A program made the position numbers and the translations under genes. Shown here piece by piece: positions 8,105 to 10,159 of a DNA stretch of 10,159 nt. The DNA is taken from positions 1 to 10,159 of the forward strand of contig JAMCPC010000062.1 of assembly GCA_023379725.1 (NCBI GenBank), given 5' to 3'. This DNA comes from Actinomycetota bacterium (GTDB lineage Bacteria; Actinomycetota; Acidimicrobiia; Acidimicrobiales; JAMCPL01). Under the pieces are notes generated by a model. The model had not been told where the DNA came from. It did not search any database and worked only from the letters and a program-made list of their open reading frames with translations. The number at the start of each line of letters is the position of its first letter. Positions within the stretch are counted from its first letter, which is position 1.

Positions 8105-8113
8105 TACCTGGCT
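8105..8113. repeat. inverted-repeat arm pairing with 7927-7935
   Basis: TACCTGGCT on the plus strand is the exact reverse complement of AGCCAGGTA at 7927-7935, with 169 bp between. In the minus-strand transcript the two arms could form a 9-bp stem closing most of the rplL-rpoB spacer. The same arm can also pair at eight of nine positions with the corresponding part of the 8013-8026 copy. Confidence 0.5.
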
Positions 8114-8121
8114 ACAAAAGA

Positions 8122-8532
8122 CTACTTAAGTTCTACTGATGCTCCAGCCTCTTCCAGCTGCGCCTTTGCCTTTTCGGCATCTGCCTTGGACACTTTCTCC
8201 AATACTGCCTTCGGAGCAGCCTCTACCAGATCTTTTGCCTCTTTAAGCCCTAAGCTGGTCAGCGCTCTTACCTCTTTGATGACTTGGATCTTCTTATCTC
8301 CGGCAGAGGTCAAAATCACATCAAGTTCGTCCACCTCTGATTCTGCTTCACCACCAGAACCTCCGGCATCAGCAGCCCCTGTAGGAGCAACCTGAGCAAC
8401 AGCCACTGGTGCAGCAGCAGTCACACCAAACTTCTCCTCAAACTCCTTCAGCATCTCGGACAATTCGAGAACGCTCAAGTTTGCTATCCCTTCAAGTATA
8501 TCTTCTTTGGTCAAGGTCTTCCCGGCCATCAT
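8122..8532 (-). CDS. rplL: 50S ribosomal protein L7/L12
   Basis: Multicopy stalk protein of the large subunit. Dimers bind the C-terminal helix of L10 and recruit and stimulate the translational GTPases EF-Tu, EF-G, IF2 and RF3. The 136 residues show the usual three parts: an N-terminal dimerisation and L10-binding helical domain (about 1-36), a flexible Ala/Pro/Gly hinge (about 38-66), and the globular C-terminal domain carrying the factor-binding helix with KEVRALTSLGLKEAKDLVE (86-104) and ending VELK. It is slightly longer than the usual 120-130 residues because of the hinge. Two consecutive ATG codons begin the frame. AGGAG lies three bases before the first and six before the second (8527-8529), so the second spacing is better and the mature start may be one residue shorter. 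It lies between rplJ and rpoB, in the canonical order. Confidence 0.98.
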   Translation of the reverse strand: MMAGKTLTKEDILEGIANLSVLELSEMLKEFEEKFGVTAAAPVAVAQVAPTGAADAGGSGGEAESEVDELDVILTSAGDKKIQVIKEVRALTSLGLKEAKDLVEAAPKAVLEKVSKADAEKAKAQLEEAGASVELK

Positions 8533-8540
8533 ATTCTCCT
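8527..8540 (-). promoter_or_regulatory. rplL ribosome-binding site with doubled ATG
   Basis: AGGAG (8536-8540, minus strand) precedes two adjacent ATG codons at 8530-8532 and 8527-8529, with gaps of three and six bases. The second ATG has the more usual spacing, so initiation there is likely at least part of the time. Confidence 0.7.
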
Positions 8541-8749
8541 ATTTCTCATTTAATTACTTACTTACTGTTTTACTGTATCTTATTTACTATATCTGTGAGT
8601 ACTAACCTGCTCGACGCTGGACAACACTACGATAGCGCTATGATACCAGAGATTGGCAACCAATGCATCTCCATCTATCTCCACCTGAATTGTTGGGATG
8701 GTCATGATTGTCCAAGCCTACCTGAACAGTGCGCCACTGTTTTACTCGA
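8533..8749 (-). other. long rplJ-rplL spacer (217 bp)
   Basis: These genes are usually separated by a few tens of bases, so this spacer is long. Just after the rplJ stop it holds a compact hairpin (8725-8741). The middle part includes an ATG-initiated frame of 41 codons (8580-8705) with no convincing ribosome-binding site. The last 60 bases before rplL are AT-rich, with short TAAGTAAG-like runs and then AGGAG. No promoter or terminator stands out. Confidence 0.6.
8725..8741 (-). other. compact hairpin just after rplJ
   Basis: AACAGTG (8725-8731) and CACTGTT (8735-8741) are exact reverse complements around a three-base loop. In the transcript the 7-bp stem begins eight bases after the rplJ stop. 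No T-tract follows, so it is not an intrinsic terminator. A role in mRNA stability, processing or pausing between rplJ and rplL is possible. Confidence 0.5.
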
Positions 8750-9535
8750 TTAATTGTTATCTACATCCTCCGGATCTGATGTTGTATCTGACGTCTCTTC
8801 GTTGTGCTCCCCTGATGCCTCCGTACTCGTACCTTCTACTGTCTCTATAGCGGTCTCCGTACTCGTACCGTCTCCGGCCGCTATCGCATCACTCGCTTCT
8901 CTATCTTCACCTACCACATCTTCTGGAATATCGGCAGTTTCTGCCATTCCTTCTGTCGCTCCGACATTGCCATCCTTGCCGGTCTCTACGGAGTTGCCAC
9001 TTTCAGAGGCCTGCAATCTACTGTCTATTACAGCTTGAAGTCCATATGCAAAGTTTCTTGGCACGGCAGCAAGCAGGCTGGCCATCCGGTACAGCGGGGC
9101 AGCCATAGCAGATGCCAACTGTGACAGCAGTACCTCACGTGAAGGCAACTCAGCTATGTCCAGCAACTGTTTACCAGTCACTACCTCGCCATCATACATA
9201 CCACCCTTAATAATCAGATTTGGCTTATTCCCCGAGAATGTCTTTAATATCTTAGCTACACTAGATATATCGCTCTGTCCACTTCTGCAAAAAGCCAATG
9301 CATTTGGACCTTCCAGCATAGAACTCAACGATTCTTCTGGAGTACCATCTATAGCTCGTTTTACAAGCGTATTCTTGTATATCTTATAGGTAGCTCCGGC
9401 CGACATGAGCTCCTTGCGCAACTCTTCAAGCTCTGCAACTGTAAGACCTCTGTACTCGGTTAATACCGCCGCTGATGATGACACGAACATATCTTTTACT
9501 TCATCTACGACTGCAACTTTTTCTGGTCTGGCCAT
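8750..9535 (-). CDS. rplJ: 50S ribosomal protein L10 with long acidic C-terminal tail
   Basis: Base of the ribosomal stalk. It anchors L7/L12 dimers to 23S rRNA near the factor-binding centre and, in many bacteria, the L10-L12 complex represses its own mRNA. Residues 1 to about 175 match the family: MARPEKVAVVDEVKDMF opening, TEYRGLTVAELEELR (26-40), Y50-x-x-x-KNTLVKRA, then the L12-binding helical region (about 131-175). Family members are normally about 165-180 residues, whereas this one has 261. The extra residues (about 176-261, bases 8750-9010) are rich in Glu, Asp, Ser, Thr and Gly with about 25 acidic residues and almost no basic ones. They contain a 12-residue-period repeat of GTSTE (223-227 and 235-239) and look disordered. 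The start ATG has AGGAG four bases upstream. The frame is continuous, so the tail is not obviously a frameshift product, although a read-through extension in the distant past is possible. The role of the tail is unknown. Confidence 0.97.
   Translation of the reverse strand: MARPEKVAVVDEVKDMFVSSSAAVLTEYRGLTVAELEELRKELMSAGATYKIYKNTLVKRAIDGTPEESLSSMLEGPNALAFCRSGQSDISSVAKILKTFSGNKPNLIIKGGMYDGEVVTGKQLLDIAELPSREVLLSQLASAMAAPLYRMASLLAAVPRNFAYGLQAVIDSRLQASESGNSVETGKDGNVGATEGMAETADIPEDVVGEDREASDAIAAGDGTSTETAIETVEGTSTEASGEHNEETSDTTSDPEDVDNN
8820..8869. repeat. 36-bp-period repeat in the rplJ tail
   Basis: TCCGTACTCGTACC occurs at 8820-8833 and exactly again at 8856-8869. The 36-base period keeps frame and encodes the repeated GTSTE-type segment of the L10 acidic tail, suggesting the tail grew in part by internal duplication. 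Confidence 0.75.
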
Positions 9536-9544
9536 TATTCTCCT
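9533..9544 (-). promoter_or_regulatory. rplJ ribosome-binding site
   Basis: AGGAG (9540-9544, minus strand) lies four bases before the rplJ ATG (9533-9535). Together with the family-typical MARPEK opening, this fixes the start. Confidence 0.8.
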
Positions 9545-9564
9545 ACCGCTCTATCTCGCATTTA

Positions 9565-9596
9565 TACTGTTCTATGCAACTACTGTTCTATACAGC
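9565..9596. repeat. 16-bp tandem duplication in the rplA-rplJ spacer
   Basis: TACTGTTCTATGCAAC (9565-9580) is followed directly by TACTGTTCTATACAGC (9581-9596), with 14 of 16 positions identical. It lies in the 84-bp leader of rplJ, where L10 autoregulatory leaders sit in other bacteria. Confidence 0.85.
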
Positions 9597-9626
9597 TATT
9601 TCAACTATACGTATTTTAACTATACG
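9597..9626. repeat. 15-bp tandem duplication overlapping the rplA stop
   Basis: TATTTCAACTATACG (9597-9611) is followed directly by TATTTTAACTATACG (9612-9626), with 14 of 15 positions identical. The right-hand copy contains the rplA TAG (9620-9622) and the final Val codon. Because 15 is a multiple of three, the other copy supplies an additional in-frame TAG 15 bases downstream. It abuts the 16-bp duplication at 9565-9596. Confidence 0.85.
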
Positions 9627-10159
9627 GCCACAGCTATATCGCCAGTGACACGTGCCTTGAGAGGATCAATCTTCACTCCTGGTCCCATGGTGGTCGACAG
9701 CGTAACCGACCTGACATACTTACCTTTGGCAGATGCCGGCTTCACTCGAACCAGTTCATCCATGACAGATCGATAGTTTTCCAGAAGATCTGCCTCACTG
9801 AATGATAACTTACCCAAGGGAAGATGCACATTGCCAACTCTGTCTGTTCTGTATTCCACTCTACCGCTTTTGAATTCTGTAACAGCACGGCCTATATCGT
9901 CTGTAACTGTCCCTGACTTTGGGTTGGGCATAACTCCTCTTGGTCCAAGTATCCTACCCAGCTTTCCTACTTGTGCCATCATGTCAGGAGTAGCAATTAC
10001 CACATCAAAATCCATCAACCCTTCATCTGCTATCCTCGCAACCAGATCATCTGCGCCTACGTAATCAGCTCCTACATCACGCGCAGCCTGAGCCTGCTCA
10101 CCCGCGGCAAATACTGCCACCCTCACATTACGACCGGTTCCGGCTGGCAAGGTCAAACT
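9620..10159 (-). CDS. rplA: 50S ribosomal protein L1 (5' end outside window)
   Basis: Large-subunit protein of the L1 stalk, which helps move deacylated tRNA out of the E site. It is also a translational repressor of its own operon in E. coli. The visible part is 179 residues plus a TAG stop, continuing in frame off the right edge, so about the first 50 residues of the usual 230 or so are missing. The signature GPRGVMPNPKSGTVT is present, as are the LPAGTGRNVRVAVFA segment that opens domain II in this family and the C-terminal TMGPGVKIDP block. A TTG at 10154-10156 lies inside the conserved LPxGTG segment and is not the start. The last codons overlap one copy of a 15-bp tandem duplication, and the second copy places another in-frame TAG just downstream. 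rplK would be expected upstream, beyond the window. Confidence 0.97.
   Translation of the reverse strand, partial: SLTLPAGTGRNVRVAVFAAGEQAQAARDVGADYVGADDLVARIADEGLMDFDVVIATPDMMAQVGKLGRILGPRGVMPNPKSGTVTDDIGRAVTEFKSGRVEYRTDRVGNVHLPLGKLSFSEADLLENYRSVMDELVRVKPASAKGKYVRSVTLSTTMGPGVKIDPLKARVTGDIAVAV

Larger units (their letters stand above)
7801..8121 (-). other. rplL-rpoB intergenic leader (321 bp)
   Basis: No gene is visible here. The spacer is AT-rich apart from an alternating GC run at 7988-7996. It holds, in transcription order: one arm of a long inverted repeat (8105-8113), an AT-only hairpin (8048-8075), a weak promoter candidate (8006-8041), two copies of a 14-bp direct repeat (8013-8026 and 7922-7935, the latter also forming the second inverted-repeat arm), and the rpoB ribosome-binding site. 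The E. coli rplL-rpoB spacer is of similar size and carries a partial attenuator and an RNase III site that set the ratio of stalk proteins to polymerase. An analogous role here is inference from position and size, since no sequence similarity was established. Confidence 0.7.

Noticed and set aside
8409..8753. Plus-strand open frame spanning the rplL 5' end and the rplJ-rplL spacer
   Set aside because: It overlaps the rplL start and ribosome-binding site in antisense and resembles no known family. Its length is explained by the low stop density opposite rplL and the spacer.
9405..9776. Plus-strand open frame crossing the rplA-rplJ spacer
   Set aside because: It is antisense to both flanking ribosomal genes. 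Its repeated YFNYT-like segment simply translates the tandem duplication.
10154..10156. TTG as the rplA start codon
   Set aside because: The frame stays open to the window edge and the codon lies within the conserved LPxGTG region of L1, so the true start is outside the window.
1..10159. A novel accessory or defence system, mobile element or CRISPR array
   Set aside because: Coding space is filled by five core genes in canonical order. No transposase, terminal inverted repeats, regularly spaced repeats or unrelated reading frames were found.

Overview
This window is a core housekeeping locus. It holds the 3' part of the L1/L10/L12 ribosomal-protein cluster followed by the two large RNA polymerase subunit genes. 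Every gene lies on the minus strand, so transcription runs from high to low coordinates: rplA (L1, 5' end cut off by the window edge), rplJ (L10), rplL (L7/L12), rpoB (beta), rpoC (beta'). The order is the canonical bacterial one. I see no mobile element, tRNA, rRNA, CRISPR array, intein, intron or accessory gene.

The proteins look actinobacterial. The beta' N-terminus, its charged helical region (about residues 150-235), and the beta rifampicin-site region all read like the actinobacterial type. The base composition is not that of a high-GC actinomycete: by eye it is near half GC, AUA and AGA/AGG codons are common, and the spacers are AT-rich. A moderate-GC lineage, for example an uncultured Acidimicrobiia-like group, would fit, but the assignment below phylum is a guess.

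Layout: 1-73 is the rpoC downstream flank, with one inverted repeat and no clear terminator. 74-4168 is rpoC and 4168-7800 is rpoB, joined by a one-base TAATG stop/start overlap. 7801-8121 is a 321-bp spacer with repeats, an AT-only hairpin and a weak promoter candidate. 8122-8532 is rplL. 8533-8749 is an unusually long rplJ-rplL spacer with a compact hairpin. 8750-9535 is rplJ, which carries an acidic tail of about 85 residues. 9536-9619 is a short spacer built largely of two tandem duplications, one of which overlaps the rplA stop. 9620-10159 is partial rplA.

The genes work together. L10 and L7/L12 form the ribosomal stalk that recruits GTPase factors, L1 forms the opposite stalk, and beta plus beta' make the RNA polymerase active centre. 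Co-transcription balances ribosome and polymerase supply, and the long rplL-rpoB spacer is where other bacteria adjust the ratio. I do not find an undescribed system. The points worth a second look are the low-complexity acidic tails on L10 and beta', the repeat-derived pairing possibilities in the rplL-rpoB leader, the tandem duplications, a beta-subunit loop that looks extended, and an Ile in the rifampicin-binding cluster.
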